DNA of 42,186 bases from Alicyclobacillus kakegawensis NBRC 103104 (GCF_001552655.1 NZ_BCRP01000022.1:1-42186), one strand, 5' to 3'. Positions 15,782-24,755 are shown, numbered from the stretch's first letter. Made by a program: numbers and translations. The notes: generated from the letters alone by a model not told the origin.

Positions 15782-16153
15782 CGTTTTTCAGCAACCCTTT
15801 CTGTTCTGATGTTGGTTCATTTCGTGTCAGTTGGGAGGACGTAAAGAACAATGAACGTGCAGGCATGGGAGACGCAATCTGTCGGACAATAGATTTAAGA
15901 ACAGTATCAGATACGCGTCCCCCGCTTGCGGCCTGCTCGTCAACACGCAAATCGGCCACTTGGCTTCTTCGTCGAAACATCCGCTCACAATTATAACTTA
16001 TAATCTCGAAACGATGATCTCATTCTCTTGTGCATTCTCGACAGTTCCCGAATTACTGGACACTGCGTCATCACCCTCAAAACCTGTGGAAAAATCATCC
16101 TTCTATTCGAAATGGGTGCGATTCCGTTTGTCGCTAGATGCCCATTGGCATCC
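15782..16153. other. Spacer between MFS importer and MmgE/PrpD genes
   Basis: A 372-base gap between two same-strand genes. A 74-codon minus-strand frame (15756-15980) overlaps the MmgE start and has no ribosome site, so I do not call it. The gap contains the AT-rich dyad at 15990-16004, suggesting that the MmgE gene has its own regulated promoter. Confidence 0.45.
15990..16004 (-). promoter_or_regulatory. AT-rich dyad operator upstream of MmgE/PrpD
   Basis: ATTATAA-C-TTATAAT is a perfect 7-bp inverted repeat around one base. On the minus strand it contains a TATAAT that could be a -10 box. It matches the dyads in front of the MFS importer and gntR genes and is a candidate site of the GntR regulator. 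Confidence 0.5.
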
Positions 16154-17548
16154 TTACCCCGAGACGACTCTCCCTTCGATATCCTCCAATGACTTTTTAT
16201 TTGTTTCTTCTCCAAAGGCCGCTGTAACGACGCCGACGCCCAACACGGCCGCAATCATGGCGAAGACCCACTCGACACCGTATTTGTGTAAAACAAACAC
16301 CACCGCATATGGAAATACAGCGCTTGCAACCCGACCAATGGCGACAGCTAGCCCCACTCCAGTGACTCTCACTTCAGTTGGGAATAACTCCGGCAAATAC
16401 GTCGAAATACTGACCCCGCCAAACGCCATAATCATGACCTCGGTCAGGAATCCCATCAATAGGATGACAACAGGATTTCCGCCATGAGTCAATGTAACTC
16501 CATACAAAATTCCAAAGACACACCCTAAAACTCCAGCCCCAATCATGACAGATTTCCGCCCCACGGAATCACTAAAGAAGACACCTATCAAACCTCCCAA
16601 TGGCAGCCCGATCCCCATTACAGCTGTATAATACAAGGAATGCGCCAGTGTGAAATGGGCAGAAACGAACATCGTGGGGACCCAAGAGACGAAGCCAAAG
16701 ACAACACAGAGCTGCACACATTGCAATAAAATTGCAATGATAGTCCTTCTTATCAACCGTGGACTGAACAACTTCACGAACCCCAGGTCTTTTTTGGTCA
16801 AAGACAATTTAGTCTTTGTTCTGTTTGCTTCTCCTAAACTCTCCACTTTCTCTCGAATTTTCCGCAAGTATTCGCCCTTGCTGATTCCCTCTGCAATTGC
16901 GTTCGCGATCGTGACATAACCCTTTTTCTCCAGCCAACGCGGAGATTCAGGCAACGTTTTTCGAAGCGCCCACACAATCAGCCCCATGATTCCGACAGAC
17001 GCGAACATCCAACGCCATCCGATGGTAGGCAATAAGGCAAGCCCTACGAACGCAGAAACGGGCTGACCGATGCTGACAACGGCATTGAGCAGGTTGTTAT
17101 TCACCCCTCGGCGCTGGGGAGGAACAAACTCAGCCAGGGTTGAGTATCCCGTGATGATCTCACCGCCCAATGCCAGGCCAATGATAAAGCGAAACACTGT
17201 GAACCACACGACATTCGGCATCAACGCAGCCAGTATGGAGGCAGTGCCGAACACAAACAGATTAATTTGGTACATCTTCTGACGTCCGAGAAGATCAGCG
17301 ACCAACCCCGAGGCAATGGAACCTATCGCTAAACCCAAGAAATTATAGAACAATATATTCGCATTCTGATTTACATTCGAAAATCCTGACACCACAAAGA
17401 GGGCCAGAATCGGACTCAGCATATATAAATTAATGCCGTCGATAAACATTCCAGCCGCGATTAACACATTGATCTTTGTGTGAATGGATGAAATGTGAGC
17501 GCTATCAAGCCGTCGCTGAACAACAGATTCATACTCAAATTCAGCCAC
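16154..17548 (-). CDS. MFS transporter, sugar/organic-acid importer type
   Basis: A 464-residue permease with about 12 helices. It shows the sugar-transporter branch motifs: DLLGRQKMYQ after helix 2, PESPRWLEKKG before the long central loop, DSVGRKSVMIG in the second half, and PTEVRVTGVGLAVAIGR. The central cytoplasmic loop is long and basic. This resembles aromatic-acid or niacin-type symporters rather than drug exporters. GTG 17548 is preferred over 17557 because GGGAGA lies 9 bases ahead. It is upstream of MmgE/PrpD on the same strand and downstream of gntR, so the three genes probably form one catabolic unit. Confidence 0.87.
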   Translation of the reverse strand: MAEFEYESVVQRRLDSAHISSIHTKINVLIAAGMFIDGINLYMLSPILALFVVSGFSNVNQNANILFYNFLGLAIGSIASGLVADLLGRQKMYQINLFVFGTASILAALMPNVVWFTVFRFIIGLALGGEIITGYSTLAEFVPPQRRGVNNNLLNAVVSIGQPVSAFVGLALLPTIGWRWMFASVGIMGLIVWALRKTLPESPRWLEKKGYVTIANAIAEGISKGEYLRKIREKVESLGEANRTKTKLSLTKKDLGFVKLFSPRLIRRTIIAILLQCVQLCVVFGFVSWVPTMFVSAHFTLAHSLYYTAVMGIGLPLGGLIGVFFSDSVGRKSVMIGAGVLGCVFGILYGVTLTHGGNPVVILLMGFLTEVMIMAFGGVSISTYLPELFPTEVRVTGVGLAVAIGRVASAVFPYAVVFVLHKYGVEWVFAMIAAVLGVGVVTAAFGEETNKKSLEDIEGRVVSG

Positions 17549-17627
17549 TGAACCCACTCTCCCATTGATTTTATATTTTGATCGATAGACTCCCCCATTT
17601 GTGGCTCGTATCTGCAGCGCTCTACTC

Positions 17628-17645
17628 TATAATTTATAAATTATA
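17628..17645 (-). promoter_or_regulatory. 18-base palindrome upstream of the MFS importer
   Basis: TATAATTTA-TAAATTATA is a perfect palindrome lying 80 bases before the MFS start. Its left arm on the minus strand is a TATAAT. Just upstream on the minus strand is a perfect AGGAGGTGAT ribosome-site sequence with no start codon after it, an unexplained oddity. It is a candidate GntR-family operator. Confidence 0.55.
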
Positions 17646-17711
17646 ATATCACCTCCTCAGTAAAAGCACTTGCATTCAATTTCAGGCCTCACCCCCTCCA
17701 CATACTTCCGA

Positions 17712-18368
17712 CTAGCGCAAGACTTTTTTTAGAGCATTTCTAACTTGATCCCAGCTGTGATTGACGTGGGTTCTCACTGCTTCCACCGCCTGAAACGGAT
17801 CCTCCGTCAAAGTATCCACGATAATCCGGTGTTCTTGTAAAACCTCAATTGGTCGTTCCTGACTGTGCGTCCAAGCTACTGCTCGCAGAAGCGGAACCAT
17901 CATCCACAGTCGTTCAACCATGTTTTCCATGAGCTCATTCTTGCTCAATTTCGCTAATGTCACGTGAAATTTATAATTAAGAAATTGCAATTGCTCATGG
18001 TCTCCCCGTCGCAGCGCCGATTCCTGGTCATGGATCAAGCTGTCTAACATCCGCAGAACAGTTGGATCAACACGGTATTCAGCCAATTCTATAGAGCACG
18101 GTTCTAGCACCCTGCGCAGGTCATATACATTTTTCGCCTCTTCCCAGGAAAAATTACGTACAAATAAGGCGCGATGCTCCTTTCGTACAACAATACCGTC
18201 CGATTCAAACTGTTTCATGGCTTCCCTTACAGGTGTCAAGGACATTTCAAACTCAGCGGAGATTTTTTCCTCATACAGCCTTGTGCCTGGCAAGTATTTT
18301 CCCTTTATAAATTGCTCTTTCAAGCTAGTGTAAGCAATTTGAGATAACGTTCTGTTAATATCCGGCAC
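17712..18368 (-). CDS. GntR family transcriptional regulator, FCD (FadR/VanR) subfamily
   Basis: A 218-residue regulator with an N-terminal winged helix (about 10-70; the core recognition stretch MSLTPVREAMKQFESDGI is typical) and a C-terminal FCD ligand-binding helical bundle whose metal-binding His and Asp residues are seen in LNYKFHVTLAKLS and THVNHSW. The start is a GTG pair (18371 and 18368) sitting inside AGGTGGTG; there is no separate ribosome site, so the mRNA has a short leader. It is transcribed from a perfect sigma-A promoter overlapped by a dyad, hence autoregulation is likely. It probably controls the MFS and MmgE/PrpD genes. Confidence 0.9.
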   Translation of the reverse strand: MPDINRTLSQIAYTSLKEQFIKGKYLPGTRLYEEKISAEFEMSLTPVREAMKQFESDGIVVRKEHRALFVRNFSWEEAKNVYDLRRVLEPCSIELAEYRVDPTVLRMLDSLIHDQESALRRGDHEQLQFLNYKFHVTLAKLSKNELMENMVERLWMMVPLLRAVAWTHSQERPIEVLQEHRIIVDTLTEDPFQAVEAVRTHVNHSWDQVRNALKKVLR

Positions 18369-18390
18369 CACCTATTTTATTAATTATCAT

Positions 18391-18426
18391 TTATAAGATT
18401 ATATTGATGTTACAGTCCAGTGTCAA
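18391..18426 (-). promoter_or_regulatory. Consensus promoter of gntR with overlapping operator
   Basis: On the minus strand, TTGACA (18426-18421), 17 bases, TATAAT (18403-18398): a full consensus. The sequence TTATAAGATTATA (18391-18403) covers the -10 box and resembles the dyads at 15990 and 17628, so a bound regulator would block the promoter. Confidence 0.8.
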
Positions 18427-18637
18427 CGACACAAGGTCATTCAGGCTGATATGAGCGAGTCCGTCCAGCCTCAAAAAGGCACATTTTAAGCGAACGGATA
18501 GTGAGTTCCAGATATCCAGAAACGTTATTGTCCCCCTTTTCTACAACGATGAACAGTTAGATGGAATGGGGCGCTGTCGCGAGGCGAAGGAAATATGGAA
18601 TATTTTGATTTGATAACCCGATTATACTGCCCTACGG

Positions 18638-19321
18638 TTACGCAATATTGATGGCCCTCGCGGCTAATACTGCGATAATCATCAGCGATATAGAAGACTG
18701 GGCCATCATCAGTACTTTGCAGCGACGCGACATAACCATCGTGTCTGTCGGACTGAACGCTGTACTGGTGTTGAACGCTAGGAATAGATAGTCGATGAAA
18801 TTGGGGGTCCAGCTTTCCCATTCAGGCAGATTGGATGTCATCTGTGGAAAAAGAAAGTCACGTAACTCAGGTTGATGGGCATGCCGACGGATTGGACCGC
18901 CTTGATCTACCTCCCAGTACCAAACCGCGAACACAAGGACATTCGCTGACCAAAGTATAGCCGCGTCACGGAACAAAGCGAGTGCGCCTTCGGTGTGATG
19001 AAACAATGCGATGACGAGTAGAATCACACTAATAAGTACCCCGACCGTGACAATGAATGTGATAAGGATCCCTATTCTTCGCGTCCATACATGGTGACCG
19101 CGAAGTATCGCAACATAAAGTGGTATCAACAAACATCCGATAAACACGAGCAGGCCCCAGTTTGGTCCCGGTGTGAGATTCCCCGATAAAACACTAACCA
19201 GCATGCCAATGACCAATACAGCGATGGAAAAAGGCCACCGTCGCACATGGCGAACCACTTCACTAAGTTCCTGAAGTTCATGTTGAATTGGATCGTAGCT
19301 TCTGGAATGCTTTTTTCGCAT
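18638..19321 (-). CDS. DUF1345-like integral membrane protein
   Basis: A 227-residue protein with about six membrane helices. The C-terminal part, with a DYLFLAFNTSTAFSPTD motif followed by SRRCKVLMMAQSSISLM and AINIA, resembles the end of DUF1345 proteins, in which a pore-like TSTAFS stretch precedes a basic SRR turn. The function of the family is not established; an ion-channel-like role is sometimes suspected. AGAGGA precedes the ATG. It stands alone between gntR and the ABC genes, without a visible terminator. Confidence 0.65.
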   Translation of the reverse strand: MRKKHSRSYDPIQHELQELSEVVRHVRRWPFSIAVLVIGMLVSVLSGNLTPGPNWGLLVFIGCLLIPLYVAILRGHHVWTRRIGILITFIVTVGVLISVILLVIALFHHTEGALALFRDAAILWSANVLVFAVWYWEVDQGGPIRRHAHQPELRDFLFPQMTSNLPEWESWTPNFIDYLFLAFNTSTAFSPTDTMVMSRRCKVLMMAQSSISLMIIAVLAARAINIA

Positions 19322-19540
19322 AGGTTAGTCCTCTCTTCCTATGAGCGAATAGCCATAGCGCACCTTCTTTGTTAACTTTGTCAACATCCGAATAGAATAA
19401 TTACCGCATTATCCGATCTTGTGAAAAAATCATGAATGGTTGACTGTAAAACACAATTAGCGGATTCAAACCACTTGTAGAGTCCAGCCGTGGACTCGCC
19501 GAAGTCATCTGTGATGCAATCATAGGTGACTTTCATTATA
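19322..19540. other. Spacer without a convincing gene
   Basis: A minus-strand frame of 67 codons (19381-19584) has no ribosome site and overlaps the permease remnant. I see no gene, only likely pseudogene decay product. Confidence 0.35.
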
Positions 19541-19729
19541 TCAGCATGACACGACTTGAGTGCGATCATGGCCGCGCAGCACATCTAAAGTGACCACAGC
19601 CGTAAGCGCAATGAACGCTGACAAAGGAGAATCGCGACAATAGTCCCTCTGATGTTGTTGTAATGATAAATCACAGACAATCAGAACAGAGACAGGCATC
19701 CATGTGCGCGGTCTCCGGTATATTTTCAT
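19541..19729 (-). pseudogene. Remnant of an ABC-2 permease gene
   Basis: The frame begins 11 bases after the ATPase stop with MKIYRRPRTW, followed by VSVL. The intact permease upstream has MKIYFRLRTW at the same place near its N-terminus. After about 15 residues the similarity is lost and the frame closes at 62 codons. This fits a decayed permease that once followed the ATPase in its operon. The match is short, so confidence is moderate. Confidence 0.4.
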
Positions 19730-19740
19730 TTAAAATCAGG

Positions 19741-20664
19741 TTAAACGAGATCACTATCTCCTGTCAGTTCCAAGAAGGACTCTTCCAATGTCTTGGTTCG
19801 CACGTTGACCCAATACACTTTAATGCCTGCAGCCACGAGGGCTTCGACAACCTGCGATGTTTCCTCACGAGTAACACGCACCGCCAAACCATGGTTTGTT
19901 GTTTCAGCCGGTCGATTCACAGTGGCGGAGATCACTTTCTCGGCGTGGTCCAGTTGATTCACATCGAACACCGTGATTTGTTCGTTAGTACCACTGACCA
20001 TGTCATGGACTCGCTTTACGCTGATAAGCCTCCCATGCTGAAGAACTGCCACCCTGTCACACATCAACTCCATTTCGGAAAGCAAGTGACTCGACACGAT
20101 GACCGTTAGACCTTCCTGGTTAGCCAATTTGCGCAGATGATCTCGAAGTTCCCGAATGCCAGCCGGATCGAGCCCGTTTGTAGGTTCATCAAGAATGAGT
20201 ACTGAAGGCTTGTGTAGAAGCGCTTTGGCTAACCCCAGGCGTTGACGCATTCCGAGGGAATAGGTTTTGACCTTATCGTTAATCCGCTTTTTCAATCCTA
20301 CGAGTTCCACGACTTCGTTGATCCGCTCTCGGGAGATATCGGATGACATCCGGGCAAAGTGCAGCAGGTTTTGATAGCCGGTGAGAAATTTATACATTTC
20401 CGGGGTTTCAACGATGCAACCGATCCGTTTCATAGCTTCTCGGAAGTCGCTCCGGATATTTAGCCCGTCAATGAAGACATCACCGCTTGTGATGGACATC
20501 AGTCCGACCATCATCCGGATCGTGGTCGTTTTCCCCGCTCCGTTCGGACCTAACAAACCGAATACTTCTCCTTTTGGGATGTCGAACGATAAATTATCGA
20601 CAATGGTCTTATTGCCGATTCTTTTGGTGAGATTCCGAATTTCAACCACTATGTCTTTTGCCAT
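19741..20664 (-). CDS. ABC transporter ATP-binding protein (BcrA-like exporter type)
   Basis: Cytoplasmic ATPase of 307 residues. Walker A GPNGAGKTTT (about 38-47), signature YSLGMRQRLGLAKAL, Walker B LILDEPTNGLD and the H-loop SSHLL are all intact. The roughly 80-residue C-terminal extension is typical of bacitracin/lantibiotic-type ABC-2 exporters. AGGAGG lies about 10 bases before the ATG. Its partner is probably the permease gene 256 bases upstream, now that the permease directly downstream is decayed. The substrate is unknown. Confidence 0.92.
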   Translation of the reverse strand: MAKDIVVEIRNLTKRIGNKTIVDNLSFDIPKGEVFGLLGPNGAGKTTTIRMMVGLMSITSGDVFIDGLNIRSDFREAMKRIGCIVETPEMYKFLTGYQNLLHFARMSSDISRERINEVVELVGLKKRINDKVKTYSLGMRQRLGLAKALLHKPSVLILDEPTNGLDPAGIRELRDHLRKLANQEGLTVIVSSHLLSEMELMCDRVAVLQHGRLISVKRVHDMVSGTNEQITVFDVNQLDHAEKVISATVNRPAETTNHGLAVRVTREETSQVVEALVAAGIKVYWVNVRTKTLEESFLELTGDSDLV

Positions 20665-20920
20665 GAAGAACTAACCTCCTGAACATCGACGTGTCGGATA
20701 CGCAACGAGAACATCATGTCTTCCTTAGTGGCCCGATTTTTTCAATAACTCAATCGAAATCAAACGAAATTGTTTTTGTGGTATCCTACCCGAGAGTCCA
20801 GAGACTTAAGACTACGCACTACTGTATATTTAGAACCGACTCCGAAGCATTACTGCATTAACGCCCCATTAGCTGAATATATGCAGGGTCGCTTTACTTG
20901 AAATCCCAATTATTCATCAT

Positions 20921-21733
20921 TTACGTATGCGACACATCTCGTTTCACGAATGTCATCCAGGCCAGTCCAATCATGACGATTAAGTACGCGATGAGCATTG
21001 AGATAGAAAAACCGGGTCTCATTCCATGAAGCAGAGGTCCGCGAATCACGTACTGAGACAGATCGGCGTTTACAAACAAAAGGTATTTGTCCCAAGAATA
21101 GTTTCTGACAGCAACAGCAAGTGTGGGCCCCATTAGAGTTGCCATAATGGCAACGGTTATAGCCAACGCACTGCTGCGGAACAGGGTTGAAATCATGATA
21201 GCGATAGTCGTTGTCACAGTAACCTCGATGTACAAGAAACCGTATTGCATAAACAGATACGATGACACAGCCATTTGGTGAAACGTATGGTTTGGGCCTA
21301 CGTATGTTTGAGGTACCGAGGCCCCTGCAAACCCGAAAAAAACGCCACCAATAGCCCAAGACAGGATCAACATCGACAGGGTCATAAACAGTGAGAATAA
21401 TAATGCGGCCAAGTATTTTGAGGCTAGAATTTTCGACCTTGACACACTTTCTGTCAACAACATATGGATGGTTCCGGCGCTGAACTCTCCAGCGACAATA
21501 TCTCCGCCGATGACTGCCACGAATGCAAACAATAGTGTTTGGAGATCATTCGTGGCTTGTAACGAAAATGTCCACGCGTTCAAACTGGTCGGACCCAGAG
21601 CTTTCATCATGTTCTGTCCGCTATACAAAAACAATGCGGTCAATATGATAGCAACACCGAGAAGTGAGAACAGGCTCCACGTTCTCAGCCGGAAGTAAAT
21701 TTTCATGTTCTCATTACGAACTAGGTTGAGCAA
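20921..21733 (-). CDS. ABC-2 family transporter permease
   Basis: Membrane subunit of about 270 residues with six helices. It begins with the pattern LVRNENMKIYFRLRTW and includes GGDIVAGEFSAGTIHMLLT, the typical amphipathic coupling region of ABC-2 permeases. I choose TTG 21733 because GGGGGG lies 6 bases upstream and the product then starts like its relatives. The frame is open up to an ATG at 21805 whose extra 24 residues are atypical and lack a ribosome site. It likely works with the downstream ATPase to export a peptide or drug. Confidence 0.82.
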   Translation of the reverse strand: MLNLVRNENMKIYFRLRTWSLFSLLGVAIILTALFLYSGQNMMKALGPTSLNAWTFSLQATNDLQTLLFAFVAVIGGDIVAGEFSAGTIHMLLTESVSRSKILASKYLAALLFSLFMTLSMLILSWAIGGVFFGFAGASVPQTYVGPNHTFHQMAVSSYLFMQYGFLYIEVTVTTTIAIMISTLFRSSALAITVAIMATLMGPTLAVAVRNYSWDKYLLFVNADLSQYVIRGPLLHGMRPGFSISMLIAYLIVMIGLAWMTFVKRDVSHT

Positions 21734-22087
21734 TTGTACGCCCCCCTGGGCCTTTCCGGAATCACTCGTAGCGTAATCGATTTGCGCGCTCACTCCGTAC
21801 AGCATATTCCGAATCCGAGCCTAGGGCAATCTGAAGTTAACTAAGTGTCTAGGTGTTTTACGTCCACGGTTTTTAGCCCATACAATGATGTGATACAACT
21901 CTCAACTCCCCATTCTACCGATCCAATAAGCGAATCAATCATGACACTTTGCGGCCATAGCTCGAGAATATGAAGTCACCGTATACTTATACTGGTGTAT
22001 TTATGGGAGAGTGACGAGGAACAAGACCTGGGCCATGCCTGGGACCACGCCCGGGACACGACCAGGCCCTGTCGGCCTCCCGTCTAT
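21734..22087. other. Region between the UvrA-like gene and the ABC permease gene
   Basis: No gene is seen between the UvrA-like stop and the permease start. It is an AT-rich stretch that should hold the permease promoter on the minus strand; I could not pick out a convincing -35/-10 pair. There is no clear terminator for the UvrA-like gene. Confidence 0.3.
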
Positions 22088-24355
22088 TCACCGACCGGCC
22101 GTTGCCCGCAAATACTTGCCCGTAATCGAATGTTCGGCGTCGACGATTTGCCCGGGCGTGCCTTCGAAGATCACTTGCCCGCCCCGGGTGCCGCCGTCAG
22201 GTCCCATTTCGATAATCCAATCGGCGTTTCGGATCACGTCCAGATTGTGTTCGATCACAATGACGGTGTTGCCGGCATCGACCAACCGGTTCATGATCGC
22301 CAGCAGATGGCCGATATCGGACATGTGCAAGCCGGTCGTCGGTTCGTCCATCACGTAGATGCTGCCTTTCTTGTGCAGCTCGCTGGCCAGTTTGATACGC
22401 TGGCATTCGCCGCCCGATAGCGTGCTGAGCGGCTGGCCGAGGGTCAAATAATCGAGCCCCACATCGCTCAATGCCTGAAGTTTGCGGAGCACGTCCTTGT
22501 TTTCGAAGAAGGCGAGTGCCTGCTCGACGGTCATCGCCAGCACGTCGGCGATCGATTTGCCGTTGAGCTTGTATGCCAGCACTTCTTCCTTGAACCGTTT
22601 GCCTCCGCAAACTTCGCAAGGAAGCTTGACGCTGTCCAGGAACGCCAGATCGGTATAAGTGACGCCGAGACCCTGGCAATTTTCGCAGGCACCTTTGGAG
22701 TTGAAGCTAAACAGACCCGGGCTCACCTTGTTCGCCGCCGCGAACGCCTTGCGCACGTCGTCCATAATGCCGGTGTACGTGGCCGGATTCGAGCGCGCCG
22801 AGACGCCGACGGCCGATTGGTCGATCGCAATCGCCTCGGGATATTGGCGCAGGAAAACCTCCATCAAAGTGCTCTTGCCCGAGCCGGAGACGCCTGTCAC
22901 CACCGTCAGTACACCCGCGGGAATGTCGACGCTGACATTGCGCAAATTGTGCAGATTGGCGTCCACGATGGACAATTTGCCGGACGGCTGGCGATATATC
23001 TCCTTGAACGGGAGCGGCTTCCTCAAATGTTTACCTGTAAGTGTATCGGCCTCGAGCAGGCCCTCATAACTGCCTTCGTAGACGATCGTACCGCCGCGGC
23101 TGCCGGCATGTGGGCCGACATCGACGATATGGTCCGCCACTTGAATGACGTCCGGGTCGTGTTCGACGACGATGACGGTATTCCCCTTGTCGCGCAGCTT
23201 GCGCAATAATTCGTTGAGCCGGTGCACGTCGCGGGGATGCAGCCCGACACTCGGTTCGTCAAAAATGTAGGTTACATCCACCAGACTGCCGCTCAGGTGC
23301 TTCACCATCTTGACGCGCTGCGACTCGCCGCCGGACAATGTATCAGTCTCACGGTCCAGCGTCAAGTAGTCAAGTCCGATATCCACCAGATGCTGCAGCC
23401 GCTCCGTCAGCGACTTGACGACCGGCGCGGCGACAGGATCGTCAATCTCTCGAATGACGCGGATGAGCTGTCCGACCTCCATGGAGGACATCTCCGCAAT
23501 GTTGAGTCCATTGATCCTGCAGCTGAGCGCGGCCTGATTGAGTCTCGCGCCGCGGCAGCTGGGGCAGGGACCCTCGGAGATGTACGGCGCAACAGCTCGT
23601 TGTGTGCGTTCGGACAGCGTCTTCACATCCCGCTTGATGTACTTGTTGGTGAACTTCTCGATGATGCCTTCCACTGTAATATTCACTGCCTTCCCGGCGA
23701 ACTGCATCTTCACTTTCCTCGCCTTGCCGTACAGCAGTTGCTCCAGCTCCTCATCCGAATAATCGCTCAGCTTCTTGTCGGGATCGAAGAACCCCGACTG
23801 CACGATATACGTCCAATCCATGCTGTTCACCGTATAGCCCGGCAGCAGGATTGCCCCTTCATTCAACGACTTTGACTTGTCCAGCGCCTTGTCGAGGTCG
23901 ACGCCGAGCCTGCGGCCGATGCCGTTGCATTCCGGGCACATCCCGTTCGGATCGTTGAAGGAAAACAAATGGGGCGGTCCGACATGCGGTTCTCCCAAAC
24001 GGGAAAACAGCAGGCGGAGCAACGGGGAAATATCGGTAATGGTGCCTACCGTGGAGTGCGATCCACCGCCCAGACGTTTCTGGTCGACGACAACCGCCAT
24101 GCTCAAATTTTCGATCGCGTCTGCATCCGGTTGCGGAATCCGCGGCAGAAAGTTGCGGACGAACATACTGAAGTTTTCGTTCAGCAGACGCTGGGATTCG
24201 GCGGCGATGGTATCGAAAACGATCGACGATTTGCCGGAACCGGATACACCGGTAAAAATGGTGATTTTGCGCTTGGGAATGCGCAAGGATACGTTCTTAA
24301 GATTGTTCTCCCTGGCCCCGCGAATTTCGATAAACTCTTGATAAGGTTGGTTCAT
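22088..24355 (-). CDS. UvrA-like ABC ATPase (UvrA2/DrrC class)
   Basis: A 755-residue protein with the two-ATPase layout of UvrA. The first Walker A is GVSGSGKSS (about 36-44), the first signature is LSGGESQRV, followed by FDEPSVGLHPRD. The second half has GVSGSGKST, LSGGECQRI and MDEPTTGLH. Zinc-finger type CxxC pairs occur at CPECNGIG, CPSCRGARL, CENCQGLG and CEVCGGKRF. It is about 190 residues shorter than housekeeping UvrA because the UvrB-interaction region is missing, as in UvrA2 paralogues linked to drug resistance or DNA-binding toxin protection. GGAGGAAGG precedes the ATG. It is GC-richer than the ABC genes beside it, which suggests separate acquisition. Confidence 0.9.
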   Translation of the reverse strand: MNQPYQEFIEIRGARENNLKNVSLRIPKRKITIFTGVSGSGKSSIVFDTIAAESQRLLNENFSMFVRNFLPRIPQPDADAIENLSMAVVVDQKRLGGGSHSTVGTITDISPLLRLLFSRLGEPHVGPPHLFSFNDPNGMCPECNGIGRRLGVDLDKALDKSKSLNEGAILLPGYTVNSMDWTYIVQSGFFDPDKKLSDYSDEELEQLLYGKARKVKMQFAGKAVNITVEGIIEKFTNKYIKRDVKTLSERTQRAVAPYISEGPCPSCRGARLNQAALSCRINGLNIAEMSSMEVGQLIRVIREIDDPVAAPVVKSLTERLQHLVDIGLDYLTLDRETDTLSGGESQRVKMVKHLSGSLVDVTYIFDEPSVGLHPRDVHRLNELLRKLRDKGNTVIVVEHDPDVIQVADHIVDVGPHAGSRGGTIVYEGSYEGLLEADTLTGKHLRKPLPFKEIYRQPSGKLSIVDANLHNLRNVSVDIPAGVLTVVTGVSGSGKSTLMEVFLRQYPEAIAIDQSAVGVSARSNPATYTGIMDDVRKAFAAANKVSPGLFSFNSKGACENCQGLGVTYTDLAFLDSVKLPCEVCGGKRFKEEVLAYKLNGKSIADVLAMTVEQALAFFENKDVLRKLQALSDVGLDYLTLGQPLSTLSGGECQRIKLASELHKKGSIYVMDEPTTGLHMSDIGHLLAIMNRLVDAGNTVIVIEHNLDVIRNADWIIEMGPDGGTRGGQVIFEGTPGQIVDAEHSITGKYLRATAGR

Positions 24356-24486
24356 GGTACCTTCCTCCGTTCAACGAAAGCTGAATTCTTCATAGAGGTA
24401 GTACCAGCGAAGCTGTTACCACCCGCAATGGAATATAGTGGTATTTCCAGTCCCGAAATCAGATACAGCCAACATACGTGTAAAAA

Positions 24487-24570
24487 CAGATCACTCAACT
24501 TTTTAAGCTCGCCGCACCATTTACCCCAGCCATACTTAGCGCCTTCGAGTCCTTGAGCATTTGAGGTTCC
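24487..24570 (-). pseudogene. C-terminal remnant of a second SRPBCC (AHSA1) gene
   Basis: Minus-strand translation gives GTSNAQGLEGAKYGW followed by GKWCGELKKL. This lines up with the end of the intact ArsR-SRPBCC protein, GISSEQALSGAKYGW followed by QSMAKQLENVL. Nothing recognisable of the domain lies upstream. It is the stub of a paralogue lost between the UvrA-like and ArsR-SRPBCC genes. Confidence 0.7.
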
Positions 24571-24615
24571 GATATATAGTCAAAAACAAAAATGGCTAGT
24601 CCAATAACGGACAGT

Positions 24616-24755
24616 CTGTCGACTGAAACGGCCTTCAGATTCCATTCTGAGACGTGTTTCTTATCTCCTCCATATGTGACTCCCTTACATAACGAAAACG
24701 CCGCACAAAACGGCGTTTTCTGTCTGATAATAGACCACTCTGTCGACTAAAACGG
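24616..24755. repeat. Direct repeat pair flanking a hairpin
   Basis: CTGTCGACTGAAACGG (24616-24631) recurs as CTGTCGACTAAAACGG (24740-24755), 15 of 16 bases identical. The 10-bp hairpin at 24694-24720 lies between them. This may be the scar of an excised element or a terminal repeat pair. Confidence 0.55.
24694..24720 (-). terminator. Perfect 10-bp hairpin, probable terminator
   Basis: 24694-24703 pairs perfectly with 24711-24720 around a 7-base loop, and both arms end in an A/T tract (GAAAACGCCG). It lies 121 bases after the ArsR-SRPBCC stop and can act in either direction. Confidence 0.6.

Noticed and set aside
15756-15980. Minus-strand frame of 74 codons before MmgE/PrpD.
   Set aside because: It overlaps the true gene start, has no ribosome site and shows no domain.
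15979-15992. On the minus strand AATTGTGAGCGGAT matches 14 bases of the E. coli lac operator.
   Set aside because: Only one half of the operator is present, there is no LacI-family gene nearby, and the match was found post hoc among many known motifs. The overlapping TTATAA dyad explains the site better.
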